Shown here one piece after another: positions 63,679 to 64,000 of a DNA stretch of 64,000 nucleotides (positions are counted from its first letter, which is position 1; each line of letters begins with the position of its first letter). The notes under the pieces were generated by a model, which searched no databases, was not told the DNA's origin, and saw only the letters and a program-made list of their open reading frames with translations. This DNA comes from Nocardia alni. GTDB taxonomy: Bacteria > Actinomycetota > Actinomycetes > Mycobacteriales > Mycobacteriaceae. The position numbers and the translations under genes were made by a program. Location of the stretch: positions 62,001 to 126,000 of the forward strand of contig NZ_JAGPOX010000003.1 of the NCBI RefSeq assembly GCF_019038435.1, written 5' to 3'.

Positions 63679-64000
63679 CGACCGCTCCCTTGATGGTCTG
63701 CGAAGTGAGTGTTGCCGCTACACTTGCAGGGTTTCGGAGCACTGTCGATTACGTTGTAGGTAATGCGGCTGGGGAATCGTCCGGGCGCACCGGCTTCATA
63801 GTTGACCTTGCCGGCTTGCGGTGCGTCGCCGTTTAGTACTCCAGTCTGGAACGTGCCTCCTGTCGTTTGGTTGCCATTTTTGTAGTGCCAGCCATGTAGC
63901 CCGCTGTGATGGTACGACGAGCGACTTGGCTGATCGCTGTCCGCGACGCTCATGGGCTCAGGGTCGCACAAGCGTCGCGTTGTTGACAGCGGTCACATTG
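63679..64000. other. Window end, no assigned gene
   Basis: These last 322 bases are relatively AT-rich. On the minus strand a frame from 63971 reads MCDPEPMSVADSDQPSRSSY and stays open into the hydrolase gene, but no family is recognised and the codon use is unusual. It may be a fragment or a small unrelated gene. Confidence 0.3.

Noticed and set aside
63411..63971. A minus-strand frame that runs into the hydrolase gene
   Set aside because: It is not reported as a gene because most of it overlaps the hydrolase in another frame and no family is recognised; the part outside is described as unassigned.

Overview
The window is high-GC actinobacterial DNA, most likely from Nocardia or a close relative. 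The evidence is the gene content: an MMPL exporter, an LmeA-like DUF2993 protein, two F420-type oxidoreductases, a DUF6131 peptide, a rifampicin monooxygenase very like the Nocardia enzyme with its promoter element, actinobacterial LexA and CIRCE sites, and frequent GTG starts. No rRNA, CRISPR array or replication origin was seen. One complete tRNA (Ser-CGA) and one 3' half of a tRNA-Lys are present.

Layout. 1-4.6 kb: queuosine salvage (gluQ, a YhhQ-type transporter, tgt) interleaved with two small membrane proteins. 4.6-12.1 kb: an efflux module, TetR-Rrf2-ABC-ABC on the minus strand divergent from an MMPL transporter, with a clear TetR-type operator between. 12.2-17.5 kb: an LLM oxidoreductase, rox behind a perfect rifamycin-associated element, an F420-type enzyme, a 63-codon ORF behind a perfect LexA box, and an M20 peptidase. 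17.4-20.3 kb: a RelE/Phd toxin-antitoxin pair, tRNA-Ser, tadA with its partner gene, and tyrA. 20.3-26.1 kb: a glycolipid-binding-like protein, a DUF998 protein, a dcm-vsr pair with no nuclease, dctA and an amidohydrolase. 26.4-32.2 kb: Hsp20 behind a CIRCE element, a four-gene operon (YbdK-type ligase, haem-oxygenase-like iron enzyme, methyltransferase, CDGSH protein), a cysteine-free HesB-like protein and a lipoprotein. 32.7-35.7 kb: a membrane protein with a winged-helix regulator, a secreted protein, and a cupin divergent from a GlxA-type regulator.

35.7-48.4 kb is the accessory part. It opens with a tRNA-Lys 3'-half scar, a MerR regulator, a tyrosine-recombinase remnant and a frameshifted gene. 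Then comes a markedly AT-richer block (37.5-41.9 kb) with two tandem LuxR regulators, a small-molecule kinase and a CrtC/AttH-like protein, followed by two transposase remnants. It ends with a GC-rich catabolic-looking set (FAD oxidoreductase, SnoaL-like protein, acyl-CoA ligase) and a second tandem LuxR pair of the same design.

48.4-64 kb: a WYL regulator divergent from a DinB-like protein, an XRE/DUF6036 toxin-antitoxin-like pair, an ABC1 kinase, a VOC protein, an SDR remnant, a quinone oxidoreductase, a collagen-like secreted protein, a GntR-MFS pair, an LmeA-like protein, a DUF6734 protein, a TetR/SDR pair around a perfect palindrome, and two alpha/beta hydrolases. The most interesting items are the RAE-rox unit, the LexA-box small ORF, the four-gene iron-enzyme operon, and the island with two LuxR tandems.
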